Below, one piece after another: positions 1 to 8,404 of a DNA stretch of 64,000 nucleotides. The notes under the pieces were generated by a model. The model was given only the letters and a program-made list of their open reading frames with translations. It was not told the DNA's origin and did not search any database. A program made the position numbers and the translations under genes. Each line of letters starts with the position of its first letter. Within the stretch, counting starts at the first letter, position 1. This DNA is from Mycolicibacterium austroafricanum (GTDB lineage Bacteria > Actinomycetota > Actinomycetes > Mycobacteriales > Mycobacteriaceae): positions 337,418-401,417 of the forward strand of contig NZ_HG964455.1 in NCBI RefSeq assembly GCF_000612725.1, given 5' to 3'.

Positions 1-789
1 GCACGCCTGGGCCACGGCGCTGTCGGAGGTCAGAAGTTCGACTCGCCCGAAACGGCTGGCCTCCTTGCCGACCAGCGCGACACGCAGCAGTGCATGTCCG
101 GGAAAGCCGGGCGGGGACGCGCCGCGGGCGGGAATCCCGTTGCGACAGATGAGCACGCCGTGGCGTGCCCGGACTGTCAGCGGACCACTCTCGGTGCCGA
201 AGACCGCCCCGGTCACCACACCGTCCTCGAACACCAGGCGCTCGAACCGAGTGACGGGGTTCGGAAATATGTCGCGGTCGCGGGCTTCGTCGCTGAGCCA
301 ATCGTGTACCGAACCGACCGTATCGTCGGGATCCGGCGCCATCACCCCGATCTCGGTGACCTTGAACAGGTCGCCGTCCCCACCATCCATCGTCGTCGAG
401 GTCCAGTCGGTGACCTGGGTGTACAGGTAGCCCGACGGCGACGGAACGCAGACCGCGGCCCACTCCCGCAGCCGCGGGCCCTCGAAGGGCGGCACCATCC
501 GTCCGCGCGCCGGCGTGGTCTCGCTCATCAGCCGCACGGGAAGATCCGGATCGAGTTGCCGCAGGCCTGCCACGTCGAGATCTGCGGTCAGCTGACCGAG
601 GTATTCGACGGTGTCCTCGTCGCCGGCGTGGTCGAACCAGCCGCGATCGGCGTCCGTGGGCGACGGCGCAGTGGCGAGAAATACCTCTCCGTCTTGTTCG
701 ACAGCTGCAATTGCCGTCGCCAGTCCAGCCAAACCGGTGTCGGTGCACACCACGTCGACTTCGTCGTCCCAATCGGGCTCGCAGAACAA
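1..789 (-). CDS. FAD-dependent oxidoreductase-like protein, 3' part cut by the window edge
   Basis: The reverse strand is open from a TTG at 787-789 to the window start, giving at least 263 residues without a stop. The TTG is preceded by AAGAGG at a 9-nt distance, which decided the start. Near the N-terminus the pattern V-D-V-V-C-T-D-T-G-L-A-G-L-A resembles a dinucleotide-binding beta-alpha-beta turn with degenerate glycines, followed by a strand ending E-V-F-L-A, as in flavin succinate dehydrogenase/ketosteroid dehydrogenase-like proteins. The GxGxxG signature is not intact, so flavin binding is an inference. The gene is divergent from the acyl-CoA dehydrogenase pair at 1117-3492 across a 327-bp gap. 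Substrate is unknown and the C-terminus lies outside the window. Confidence 0.5.
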   Translation of the reverse strand, partial: MFCEPDWDDEVDVVCTDTGLAGLATAIAAVEQDGEVFLATAPSPTDADRGWFDHAGDEDTVEYLGQLTADLDVAGLRQLDPDLPVRLMSETTPARGRMVPPFEGPRLREWAAVCVPSPSGYLYTQVTDWTSTTMDGGDGDLFKVTEIGVMAPDPDDTVGSVHDWLSDEARDRDIFPNPVTRFERLVFEDGVVTGAVFGTESGPLTVRARHGVLICRNGIPARGASPPGFPGHALLRVALVGKEASRFGRVELLTSDSAVAQAC

Positions 790-1116
790 GGTTATTTGCC
801 TCTTATTTGCCGTGACCGGAGTTTCTCGGCCCGCTAAAGGCTATGGCATCGGCAATATCGACACCAAACCGAATTGTGTCCGCGGGTCACCACAGCCGTG
901 ACGGGGTCTGAGGGGATTTGCCATCACGACTGTGGCAACCGACAAAAACTATCACCGAAGTGCCGTTCGGGCCCCGGTACGCCCGCTGCCCGACGGTCAG
1001 GGGCCGACTCGACAACCGGGGACAGAGCGTCCGAGGACACAATGCACCCCCGGTGTGACCCCCACTTAACTAACTAGGTTTACTGTGTTTCTGGCGTTCT
1101 GTGGGAGGAGACAGCG
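790..1116. promoter_or_regulatory. Divergent intergenic region before the acyl-CoA dehydrogenase pair
   Basis: This 327-bp gap separates two divergent genes and should hold both promoters. I see no gene in it. On the plus strand GGGAGGAG at about 1102-1109 is a strong ribosome binding site for the ATG at 1117. At 1065-1083 CTTAAC is followed after six bases by GGTTTAC. The half-site GGTTTAC recurs in the 25-bp inverted repeats at 10297 and 23422, but here the spacing is shorter by five bases, so membership of that operator family is doubtful. TAGGTT at 1075-1080 could equally be a -10 hexamer. Confidence 0.4.
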
Positions 1117-2349
1117 ATGGACCTGGAGTGGTCGGCCACCGACCTGGCGTTCCGCGACGAGGTGCGGGCCTTTCTCGACGAGAGCTTGACCCCTGAACTG
1201 CGCCGCGCCGGACGCCTGATGACCAGCGTGTACGCCGACCACGATGCGAGCATGGCGTGGCAGCAGATCCTGCACGAGCGCGGCTGGGCGGCACCGGCGT
1301 GGCCGGTGGCCCACGGCGGCTGCGACTGGAGCCTGACCCAGCACTACATCTTCAGCCGGGAGTCCACCCTGGCGGGCGCGCCGTCACTGTCGCCGATGGG
1401 AATCAGGATGGTCGCCCACGCGATCATCAGGTTCGGCTCCGACGAGCAAAAGAACTACTTCTTGCCGCGCATCCTCACCGGCGAGGTCTTCTTCTGCCAG
1501 GGCTACTCGGAGCCGGAGGCCGGCTCCGATCTCGCCGCGCTGTCGATGGCGGCCCGTGACGACGGGGATCACCTGGTCTGCACCGGCAGCAAGATCTGGA
1601 CTACGCACGCCCGGGAAGCCAACTGGATGTTCGCACTGGTGCGCACCACCCGCTCGGAGAAGAAGCAGCGGGGCATCACGTTCGTCCTGATCGACATGTC
1701 GACACCGGGCATCGAGATCCGACCGCTGGTGATGACCTCCGGCGAAGAGGTGCAGAACCAGGTCTTCTTCGACGACGTGCGCGTGCCGAAGGCCAACGTC
1801 ATCGGTGAGATCGACGACGGCTGGACCGTGGCCAAGTACCTGCTGGAGTTCGAACGCGGCGGTGGCGCCTCCGCCCCGGTCCTCCAGGTGATGGTCGAGG
1901 AGATCACCACCGCGGCCGCCGGACAACCCGGCCCCTCCGGCGGACGGCTTCTCGACGATCCCGCCTTCGCGCGCAAGCTCGCCGACGTCCGGATCCGCAC
2001 CGAGGTCCTGGAAATCCTCGAGTACCAGGTACTGGCCGTGGTGGCCGAAGGCGGTAACCCCGGAGCGAAGTCGTCGATGCTCAAGGTGCTCAGCACCGAG
2101 CTCAGCCAAGCCATCACCGAACTGGCCATGGAGGCCGCCGGCCCCCGCGGACGGGTGTATCAACCGCATGCGACGTGTCCCGGCGGACCCATCGCCGAGT
2201 TCGAGCCGCCCGCCGATGATTACGTCAGCGGCGAACCCTGGCAGGCCGTCGCACCACTGCGGTACTTCAATGACCGCGCCGGCTCGATCTATGCCGGGAG
2301 CAACGAAATTCAGCGCAATATCCTCGCCAAGGCTGCATTGGGGCTGTAG
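1117..2349 (+). CDS. Acyl-CoA dehydrogenase, catalytic-type subunit
   Basis: This 410-residue protein has the full acyl-CoA dehydrogenase layout: N-terminal helical domain, central beta domain with C-Q-G-Y-S-E-P-E-A-G-S-D-L (flavin and substrate contact), and a C-terminal helical domain ending S-I-Y-A-G-S-N-E-I-Q-R-N-I. It would oxidise an acyl-CoA to the 2-enoyl-CoA using FAD. The residue where medium-chain enzymes carry the catalytic Glu is Ala here (Y-A-G-S), so the base is more likely Glu244 or Glu246 in L-L-E-F-E-R, as in the isovaleryl-CoA/ChsE4 type. It is directly followed by a second acyl-CoA dehydrogenase (TAG then ATG), the gene arrangement of mycobacterial heterotetrameric enzymes such as ChsE4-ChsE5. 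Substrate unknown. Confidence 0.88.
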   Translation: MDLEWSATDLAFRDEVRAFLDESLTPELRRAGRLMTSVYADHDASMAWQQILHERGWAAPAWPVAHGGCDWSLTQHYIFSRESTLAGAPSLSPMGIRMVAHAIIRFGSDEQKNYFLPRILTGEVFFCQGYSEPEAGSDLAALSMAARDDGDHLVCTGSKIWTTHAREANWMFALVRTTRSEKKQRGITFVLIDMSTPGIEIRPLVMTSGEEVQNQVFFDDVRVPKANVIGEIDDGWTVAKYLLEFERGGGASAPVLQVMVEEITTAAAGQPGPSGGRLLDDPAFARKLADVRIRTEVLEILEYQVLAVVAEGGNPGAKSSMLKVLSTELSQAITELAMEAAGPRGRVYQPHATCPGGPIAEFEPPADDYVSGEPWQAVAPLRYFNDRAGSIYAGSNEIQRNILAKAALGL

Positions 2350-3492
2350 ATGGACTTCAAACTCAACGACGAACAGGAATTGTTGCGCAGCGGGCTCACC
2401 AGGTTTCTGGCCACCCGCTACGACCTGGAGAAGAGCCGCGCGGCGGCCAAGACCGGCCTCGGCTGGCAGCCCGAGATCTGGCGTGCCTTCGCCGAAGAAC
2501 TCGGTATCCTCGGCGCCGCGCTGCCCGAGGAGAACGGCGGCATCGGCGGCGGACCGGTGGAGATGATGCTGATCGCCGAAGCGCTGGGACACGCGCTCGT
2601 GGTCGAACCTTACGTCGACACCGCCGTCGTGGCCGCCGGGCTACTGCTGCGCGCTGGGGGTGACACCGCCACCGCGCTGCTGGAGGAGATCGTCGCCGGC
2701 ACCGCGATTGTGTCGCTGGCCGCCACCGAACCCACCTCCGGCGAGTTCTGGCAGGATGTCACCACCAGCGCCACCCGCGACGGTGACAGCTGGGTCCTGA
2801 GGGGACAGAAGATCGTTTCGGCGAGCACCCCGCTGGCCAGTCACGTGCTGGTCACCGCGCGCACGTCGGGCGAGCGAGCCGACGCGGACGGCATCTCGCT
2901 GTTCCTTGTCGAACTCGGTTCGGCCGCAACGGATATCATGCTGCACCACTATCGCACGGTCGACGATCGACGGGCCTCCGACATCGCGCTCGACGGTCTG
3001 CGGCTACCGACGACGGCGCTGTTGGGCGCCGAAGGCGGTGCGTGGCCGTCGATCGCTCTGGCTCGCGACGAGGGCGCCGCGGCGATCTGCGCCGAGGCGG
3101 TCGGCGGCATGCGCAAGGTGCTGGCCGACACCGTCGAATACTGCAAGCAACGCCAGCAGTTCGGCCAATCCATCGGAAGCTTCCAGGTGTTGCAGCACCG
3201 GATGGTCGACATGTACATGGAAGTCGAACAGTCCGCGGCGGCGGTGCTGTTGGCGGTCCTCAAGCTCGACAGCGACGACGTCACCCGAGCCAGGGCGGTC
3301 TCGGCCGCCAAGGCGACGGTCGGGCGCGCCGCACAGTTCGTCGGCCAACAGGCGGTGCAACTGCACGGCGGTATGGGCATGACCGAAGAACTGGCGATCG
3401 GCCATTACTTCAAGCGGCTGACCGCCCTGCAGTTCGAGTTCGGGTCCACCGACCACCACGTCACCCGGTATGCCCGGCTGACCAATCGCTGA
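2350..3492 (+). CDS. Acyl-CoA dehydrogenase, partner-type subunit
   Basis: This protein has 380 residues and its ATG abuts the stop of the upstream gene, so the two are translated as a unit. It shows the family fold including F-G-x-x-I-G-S-F-Q (R-Q-Q-F-G-Q-S-I-G-S-F-Q) and Q-L-H-G-G-M-G-M-T-E-E near the C-terminus. The end of the protein lacks the Y-x-G-T/S-x-E-I-Q segment and reads F-G-S-T-D-H-H-V, with no obvious catalytic Glu. In the alpha2beta2 dehydrogenases of mycobacterial steroid degradation one subunit lacks the catalytic base and completes the flavin site, which is the role inferred here. An independent homotetramer cannot be excluded. Confidence 0.85.
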   Translation: MDFKLNDEQELLRSGLTRFLATRYDLEKSRAAAKTGLGWQPEIWRAFAEELGILGAALPEENGGIGGGPVEMMLIAEALGHALVVEPYVDTAVVAAGLLLRAGGDTATALLEEIVAGTAIVSLAATEPTSGEFWQDVTTSATRDGDSWVLRGQKIVSASTPLASHVLVTARTSGERADADGISLFLVELGSAATDIMLHHYRTVDDRRASDIALDGLRLPTTALLGAEGGAWPSIALARDEGAAAICAEAVGGMRKVLADTVEYCKQRQQFGQSIGSFQVLQHRMVDMYMEVEQSAAAVLLAVLKLDSDDVTRARAVSAAKATVGRAAQFVGQQAVQLHGGMGMTEELAIGHYFKRLTALQFEFGSTDHHVTRYARLTNR

Positions 3493-3494
3493 GT

Positions 3495-3523
3495 CGGCCG
3501 GTCGGACAGCGACCGCCCGGCCG
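3495..3523. terminator. GC-rich hairpin between convergent genes
   Basis: CGGCCGG at 3495-3501 pairs perfectly with CCGGCCG at 3517-3523 around a 15-nt loop. It sits two bases after the stop of the plus-strand dehydrogenase and 18 bases before the stop of the convergent stress-protein gene. There is no U-tract, as is usual in mycobacteria, so termination is inferred from position only. Confidence 0.35.
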
Positions 3524-3540
3524 TCAGCGGCCTGCGGTCG

Positions 3541-4425
3541 TCACCTCCTGGCCACGATCACCGGCCCGCGGGCCGACTGCACGACCTGGGAGCCCACCGA
3601 GCCGAGCAGCATTCCGCCGAACCCGCCGCGGCCGTGGCTACCGACCACGAGGAGCTGACCCTTGGCCGCCTCCTCCAGCAGTCGGCGGGCCGGTTGGTCA
3701 CGACACACCACCCGATGCACGGTGACGTCGGGGTAGCGCTCCTGCCAGCCCGCCAACCGCTCGGCGAGCAGCATGTCCTCCTCCGGCTGTATCTCGGCCC
3801 AACCGGCACCGGGCAGCTCGTATCCGGCGTCACTCCAGGTGTGCACCGCGACCAGATCGACGCCGCGGAACGACGCCTCGTCGAACGCGATGGCGGTGGC
3901 ATGCTCGGAGGCCGGCGAGCCGTCCACCCCCACCACCACCGGCGCCTGCGCGGGATGCGGGATCAGCGGGTCCTCGTCGTGGATCACCGCCACCGGGCAG
4001 TGCGCGTGGTGTACCACCCCGGAACTGACCGAGCCGAGCAGACGACGTTCCCACTTACCCAGACCCCGACTGCCCATGACGAGCATCTCGGCGTCCTTGG
4101 CCAGATCGACCAGTGCGGCGACGGGTTGACCGGAAAGCACCACCTCGTCCACGGTCAGCGCTTCACCACCCTCGGTGGCCGCAGTCACCAGGGCACGCGC
4201 ATCGGTGAGAATCCGTTCGGCTTCCAGCTTCTCGTCCTCGAAGAAGGCGGCGGGAAGCGGAACCTGAATCCACGACTGCGTCGCAGCGCTGGGCAGCACG
4301 TGGGCCAACGTCAGCGGGATGCGGCGCATGGCGGCATCGCGGGCGGCCCAGTCGACCGCGACACGGGATGCGTCCGAACCGTCCACTGCGACAACGATGC
4401 CGACGGGTGCGGGTTGGGTGGACAT
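3541..4425 (-). CDS. Universal stress protein, tandem USP domains
   Basis: The protein has 294 residues when started at the ATG at 4425, which has GAGGAGG upstream; an upstream in-frame extension has no such signal. Two USP domains follow each other, each beginning with a V-V-V-D/G-V-D-G-S strand and carrying the ATP-binding signature G-S-R-G-L-G-x9-G-S and G-S-H-G-R-G-x9-G-S. Two-domain ATP-binding stress proteins of this size (for example Rv2623) are induced by hypoxia through DosR in mycobacteria. A close match to the DosR box lies about 105 bp upstream at 4528-4544, which supports the same control here. Confidence 0.92.
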   Translation of the reverse strand: MSTQPAPVGIVVAVDGSDASRVAVDWAARDAAMRRIPLTLAHVLPSAATQSWIQVPLPAAFFEDEKLEAERILTDARALVTAATEGGEALTVDEVVLSGQPVAALVDLAKDAEMLVMGSRGLGKWERRLLGSVSSGVVHHAHCPVAVIHDEDPLIPHPAQAPVVVGVDGSPASEHATAIAFDEASFRGVDLVAVHTWSDAGYELPGAGWAEIQPEEDMLLAERLAGWQERYPDVTVHRVVCRDQPARRLLEEAAKGQLLVVGSHGRGGFGGMLLGSVGSQVVQSARGPVIVARR

Positions 4426-4527
4426 CTGGGCGCCTCCTCGATGAGATCGGCGGCACGCTACCGCCGGACAATACGACAGTAACGCCGAGGCGGGCGCGCG
4501 GGTCAGTGGTCGGCCGTCACCGTGCGC

Positions 4528-4544
4528 AGGGACCAAAGTCCTCT
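4528..4544 (-). promoter_or_regulatory. Candidate DosR box upstream of the universal stress gene
   Basis: On the reverse strand the core reads GGACTTTGGTCCC. The DosR consensus core is GGGACTWWAGTCCC; the site here differs from it at two of 14 positions. It is about 105 bp upstream of the stress-protein ATG and downstream of the stop of the next minus-strand gene, so it can serve only the stress gene. Confidence 0.6.
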
Positions 4545-4553
4545 GTAGCGATC

Positions 4554-5666
4554 TCAGCTCACGGTCGTCGGCGCCTCGGCGACGTCGACCAGCATCACCT
4601 CGGGCCGGGCAGGTACCTGGTCGGCCAGGAACCAGCGGAACGCCAGGTTCCCGCGCGGGTAGTCCAGCGTGGTCAGGGAGTTCGGGTGGCTCGTCATCCC
4701 CCGCGACACCACGACCGTGATCGAGCCGTCGCTGTTGGGTACTGCGGTGAACCCGTTGACCGAGCTACGGGCGTCGGACACACCCGGAACGGCCATGAAC
4801 TGGTTCCACACCACGAGGTTCCAGAACCGGCAGCTCGGAGGTCGGTGCGTGATGACGAGCGCCTCGCCCTCGGCGAGGTCGAAACTGCCGTACGCATAGC
4901 AGGCGTCACGCGCCGACCAGCCGAAGTTGGCGTCCGGAACCTGGTAGGGCTCCGCGAATTCATTTGCCGCCATGGCTGTTTCGTGTCCGAGGCGGTGCGC
5001 ATCGGCGTTCTTGACCCCCACCGCCAGCGGCAGGATGGCGAACATGGTGCGCAGCCACGCCGCGCCGGCCCGCAGCGCCGCCGCAGTCTCCGCCTCCCCG
5101 TGGCGGAACGGGTCGGGGGGCTCGAGCGCCTCGATCGTCCACGTCACCGGCCGCCCCACCGACGGATCGGCCTGGTAGTCGCGCGTCATCAGCACCGCCG
5201 CATCGGGTTCGGGGCCGAAGTCGAAACTGAAGTTGCCGTCCTCGTCGAAGTCGAGGTCGTCGTCGCGCAGGATCGCCACGATCCGGTCCGACCACGCGCC
5301 GGGACTGGGCTCGTTGTAGGCCGTCACCGAAAAATACACACTGTCACCGCGATTGCCGCTGATCCGGTACCTGCGGGCGGGGTCGACCGGACACATGTAG
5401 TAGATGGCGTCGGTGTTGTCCCCGCCCCAACGCCGATCCGGCCGGAACGGCGAGTTCACCTCCAGCCATCGCGGGCGGCTGCGATCGGCGAACAGGTAGG
5501 TGTCCAGTGCGACCCCCAGGGTGGTCGCGATCATCCGGTACCCGTCGGCGATGTGGCGGTCATCGGTGACGGCCCTCGGGCCGGTCATGAACGACTCATC
5601 CAAACCCCGCAGGGTGTCGAGCAGTTCCCGCCACGCAGCGGTGGCCTCATGAGATTCGGTGGTCAT
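4554..5666 (-). CDS. DUF1254/DUF1214 domain protein
   Basis: This 370-residue protein lacks a signal peptide. It carries the DUF1254/1214 hallmarks G-G-D-N-T-D-A-I-Y-Y and Y-R-I-S-G-N-R-G-D-S-V-Y-F-S-V in the N-terminal half, and P-P-x-C-R-F-W-N-L-V-V-W-N-Q-F near the C-terminus. The biochemical activity of this family is not established. The ATG at 5666 overlaps the stop of the upstream tetR gene in an ATGA, so the two form an operon. A sulfotransferase is transcribed divergently next door. The same association of a DUF1214 protein with a sulfotransferase recurs at 39803-42198, which suggests a functional link. Confidence 0.8.
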   Translation of the reverse strand: MTTESHEATAAWRELLDTLRGLDESFMTGPRAVTDDRHIADGYRMIATTLGVALDTYLFADRSRPRWLEVNSPFRPDRRWGGDNTDAIYYMCPVDPARRYRISGNRGDSVYFSVTAYNEPSPGAWSDRIVAILRDDDLDFDEDGNFSFDFGPEPDAAVLMTRDYQADPSVGRPVTWTIEALEPPDPFRHGEAETAAALRAGAAWLRTMFAILPLAVGVKNADAHRLGHETAMAANEFAEPYQVPDANFGWSARDACYAYGSFDLAEGEALVITHRPPSCRFWNLVVWNQFMAVPGVSDARSSVNGFTAVPNSDGSITVVVSRGMTSHPNSLTTLDYPRGNLAFRWFLADQVPARPEVMLVDVAEAPTTVS

Positions 5667-6238
5667 GAACTGATTCCCTTCGTGATCAGGTGCGCGGTCC
5701 GCTCGATCCACGCGTCGTCGACGTTCGCACCGCGGGTGATCAAGGCCAACAACGTCATTCCGGTCACCGCTTCGGCGAGTTCCACCGCGGTGACACCACG
5801 ACGAACCTCGCCCCGCTGCACCGCGGACTCCAGATAGTTGTTGAGGTCGCGCACCAACACGTCGGCGAAGCGTTCCAGCAGCGCTGCATGCAGCGTCGGA
5901 TCTGAGGCCATCTCACCGACCAGTCCGGGCAGGGCAGCGCGGGCGGCCGGGGTGCTGAGCACGGCGAGCGTACGCCGGAGCATTTCGCGCACATCCCCGT
6001 GCAGGGACCCGGTGCGGGGAATCTCGATCGTGGCGTCGACGGGGAACACCGCTTCGTGCACGAGGTGGGCTTTTCCACGCCAGCGCCGATAGATCGCCGG
6101 CTTGCTGGTGCCCGCGCGCGCCGCGATCGCATCGAGCGACAGCTCGGCGTACGACGATTCACTGATCAACTCGACCGTCGCCCGCAGCACCGCGTCGTCG
6201 ATGGCCCGATTTCTGGGACGTCCCACATCTGTCGTCAT
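5663..6238 (-). CDS. TetR-family transcriptional regulator
   Basis: The protein has 191 residues from the ATG at 6238. The N-terminal helix-turn-helix is typical: L-S-L-D-A-I-A-A-R-A-G-T-S-K-P-A-I-Y-R-R-W at about residues 33-53, followed by a ligand-binding domain. It overlaps the DUF1254 gene by four bases and is divergent from a sulfotransferase gene whose start is only 27 bp away. A small palindrome TACT-GAG-AGTA lies in this gap, making autoregulation and control of the sulfotransferase likely. Effector unknown. Longer upstream in-frame extension would run into the sulfotransferase gene and is rejected. Confidence 0.87.
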   Translation of the reverse strand: MTTDVGRPRNRAIDDAVLRATVELISESSYAELSLDAIAARAGTSKPAIYRRWRGKAHLVHEAVFPVDATIEIPRTGSLHGDVREMLRRTLAVLSTPAARAALPGLVGEMASDPTLHAALLERFADVLVRDLNNYLESAVQRGEVRRGVTAVELAEAVTGMTLLALITRGANVDDAWIERTAHLITKGISS

Positions 6239-6242
6239 TACG

Positions 6243-6258
6243 ATACTGAGAGTAACAT
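6243..6258. promoter_or_regulatory. TetR operator candidate and leaderless -10 between tetR and sulfotransferase
   Basis: TACT at 6244-6247 and AGTA at 6251-6254 form a perfect palindrome around GAG, centred between the two divergent starts (6238 and 6266). On the plus strand TAACAT at 6253-6258 has the form of a -10 box and ends 7 bases before the GTG start, the spacing expected for a leaderless transcript. The palindrome overlaps this box, so a bound repressor would block it. Confidence 0.45.
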
Positions 6259-6265
6259 AACCGGC

Positions 6266-7510
6266 GTGACGGACACCACAGACGGTTTCATCCATCTCGA
6301 CGACCTCGCAGAACCCCGGTACAGCCCTGCGGCGCAACAGCTTCGCGAGATGATGGCGACCCTGGCACCGGATTGCCCGCTGGACACCGACATCCTGCAC
6401 GCGCGGGCGCGGGAGGCGACCGGACTGGACGATTTCGGCCCGCAGGACTACCGCGAGCGGCTCGATCGTTACGTGGCCGAGCTCCGCGAGATCGACATGC
6501 ACGGTCCTGGACTCGTGAACTTCCACGCCCAGCTCTCACAATGGCTGAAGAACCGCCTCCTGCTGACCGATCTCCTCGCCCGGCATCCCGAGATCGAGGA
6601 CATCGAACTCGTCGCACCGGTGGTGATCGCGGGCCTGCCCCGATCGGGCACCACCCACCTGCACAACATGCTGGCCTCGGCGCCCACCTTCCGCAGCCTG
6701 CCCTACTGGGAGAGCGTCGAACCGTTCCCGCTGCCGGCCGAGGCGGGTATCGAACCCGATCCGCGGGTGGGGCGGATGGACGTGGCCGTGCAGACCATGG
6801 ATCTGCTGATGCCCCACTTCGCGCTCATGCACGAGATGACCACCGACCATGTGCACGAAGAGATCCAGCTGCTGGCCAACGACTTCTCCACGATGTTGAT
6901 GGACACCCTCGCCCACGTGCCCCGCTGGACCGACTATTTCTGGAGCACGGATCAGACGTCCTCGTACCGGTATCTGGTCACCCAGCTCAAGGCACTCCAG
7001 TTCCTGCGCGGCGGCAGGCGATGGATTCTCAAGTCACCGCAGCACCTCGGGCAGCTGCGGGTCCTCGACAAAGTGATGCCCGGCGTCGTGGTCGTGTTCA
7101 CCCACCGCGATCCGGTTCCCGTGGCGCTGTCGATGATCGCGATGGTCACCTACTCCGAGCGGATGCACCGTGACAAGGTGGACGTTCCGACAGTTGCCCG
7201 CGCATGGGTGGACCGACTGGAACACCTGCTCAACGCGTGCGTGCGCGATCGCGACGTCATTCCCGCCGAGCGCTCCGCCGACATCCCCTTCGACGATTTC
7301 ATGGCCGACGAGATCGGTACCGCCGAACGTGTGTACCGCGTCGCGGGCGAACCGCTCACCGAGGAATCCCGGTCGGCCATCGGCCGGTACCTGGACGGCC
7401 ATCGCCGCGGCAGGCACGGCCGGGTATACACGTCGGCGGAGATGTTCGGCCTGGACCCCGAAGAACTACGAGACCGGTTCACGCCCTACAGCCGGCGATT
7501 CCTCAGCTGA
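6266..7510 (+). CDS. PAPS-dependent sulfotransferase
   Basis: The protein has 414 residues from a GTG at 6266 with no Shine-Dalgarno but a -10 box 7 bases upstream, consistent with a leaderless message. The 5'-phosphosulfate loop G-L-P-R-S-G-T-T is at residues 123-130 and the 3'-phosphate site V-F-T-H-R-D-P-V-P-V-A-L-S follows later, as in the Sulfotransfer_3 family. It transfers sulfate from PAPS to a hydroxyl or amine, probably of a lipid or sterol-like acceptor; the acceptor is not visible from sequence. It is divergent from the tetR-DUF1254 operon. A relative is encoded at 41047-42198. Confidence 0.88.
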   Translation: MTDTTDGFIHLDDLAEPRYSPAAQQLREMMATLAPDCPLDTDILHARAREATGLDDFGPQDYRERLDRYVAELREIDMHGPGLVNFHAQLSQWLKNRLLLTDLLARHPEIEDIELVAPVVIAGLPRSGTTHLHNMLASAPTFRSLPYWESVEPFPLPAEAGIEPDPRVGRMDVAVQTMDLLMPHFALMHEMTTDHVHEEIQLLANDFSTMLMDTLAHVPRWTDYFWSTDQTSSYRYLVTQLKALQFLRGGRRWILKSPQHLGQLRVLDKVMPGVVVVFTHRDPVPVALSMIAMVTYSERMHRDKVDVPTVARAWVDRLEHLLNACVRDRDVIPAERSADIPFDDFMADEIGTAERVYRVAGEPLTEESRSAIGRYLDGHRRGRHGRVYTSAEMFGLDPEELRDRFTPYSRRFLS

Positions 7511-7532
7511 TTTCGATGAGAGATCTTCGGAG

Positions 7533-8357
7533 TCAACGGTTTTCGCTCCTCCACAGAGATTCTTCGCCCGGGGCGCCGAGGTGACGGCCCTCGGGGCGGT
7601 GCTGCAGATCCACCACCACGGGCCGGTGATCGGAGATCGGCATCCGTGGTGTCCGGCACGCGGTGGGGGTGAGTGCGGGGTCATCGGTCAGTACGTGGTC
7701 GAGTTGCGATACGGGCCTGTCGGCGGGAAACGTCGGTGCTGACGCCAACTGCCGCAGCCCCGACCACCGCCGCGCGGCCGCAGCCGACATGTTGAGATCG
7801 CCGGTGACGATCCGCGGCCAGGGCAGCCCCCGGACGTCGCGCAACAGCCGGTGCAACTGGACACGGTTCCACCCCGGGACGAACGACAGATGGGTGTTGA
7901 CCACGGTGAGATTTCCCAGCGGGGTGTCGAACTGGCCGATCACGGCCGCCCGCGGCTCCTCGTCGATGATCTGCACCCGGCGCGGAGCGCTCAGGTACAT
8001 GGGAAAACGGAAAGGGATTCGCGGTAATCGGAGGACCTGCCAGTTCAATGCGGGATAGCGCGACAACAGCGCGACCCCGTAGGCCGCGGTTCCCGGCTGC
8101 TCCTCACCGGTAGCGGCCATCCAGGTGGCCCCCGGAGTGCCGGCGATAGCCGCGACGAAGCGGTGACTTCGCGCCCCCATCGCATCCGCCGCCAGGGCGG
8201 TCAGATCCGCCAGCCCGGACCGCGCCTGGATCGAGTCCACTTCCTGCAGCGCCAGGATATCGGCGTCCAGCCGGGCCACACACTCGGCGAACCGGTCCAA
8301 ATCCACGCCGTCACCCGGGGTGCGCCCGTGCAGGATGTTGAAGGTCACCAACTTCAT
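7533..8357 (-). CDS. Endonuclease/exonuclease/phosphatase family protein
   Basis: This 274-residue protein has the metal-dependent EEP fold motifs in order: T-F-N-I-L-H-G at the N-terminus, L-Q-E-V-D around residue 41, V-V-N-T-H-L in the middle, G-D-L-N-M, and the terminal I-S-D-H-R-P-V-V-V. Members hydrolyse phosphodiesters of DNA, inositol phosphates or sphingomyelin; no signal peptide is seen, so a cytoplasmic substrate is likely. The ATG at 8357 is chosen because the protein begins directly with the first core strand (M-K-L-V-T-F-N). It is convergent with the sulfotransferase and divergent from the nucleotidyltransferase-fold gene. Confidence 0.85.
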   Translation of the reverse strand: MKLVTFNILHGRTPGDGVDLDRFAECVARLDADILALQEVDSIQARSGLADLTALAADAMGARSHRFVAAIAGTPGATWMAATGEEQPGTAAYGVALLSRYPALNWQVLRLPRIPFRFPMYLSAPRRVQIIDEEPRAAVIGQFDTPLGNLTVVNTHLSFVPGWNRVQLHRLLRDVRGLPWPRIVTGDLNMSAAAARRWSGLRQLASAPTFPADRPVSQLDHVLTDDPALTPTACRTPRMPISDHRPVVVDLQHRPEGRHLGAPGEESLWRSENR

Positions 8358-8404
8358 GGGTACCCGCCTACCCATCCTGCGACGAAAACCAACGGCGGTG
8401 CGAA

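Noticed and set aside
1065..1083. Fourth member of the 7-11-7 operator family
   Set aside because: Only the GGTTTAC arm is present; the left CTTAAC is five bases too close, so the architecture is not kept.
1384..2592. Long reverse-strand frames opposite the acyl-CoA dehydrogenases
   Set aside because: They mirror a well-supported gene pair; high-GC DNA produces such shadow frames.
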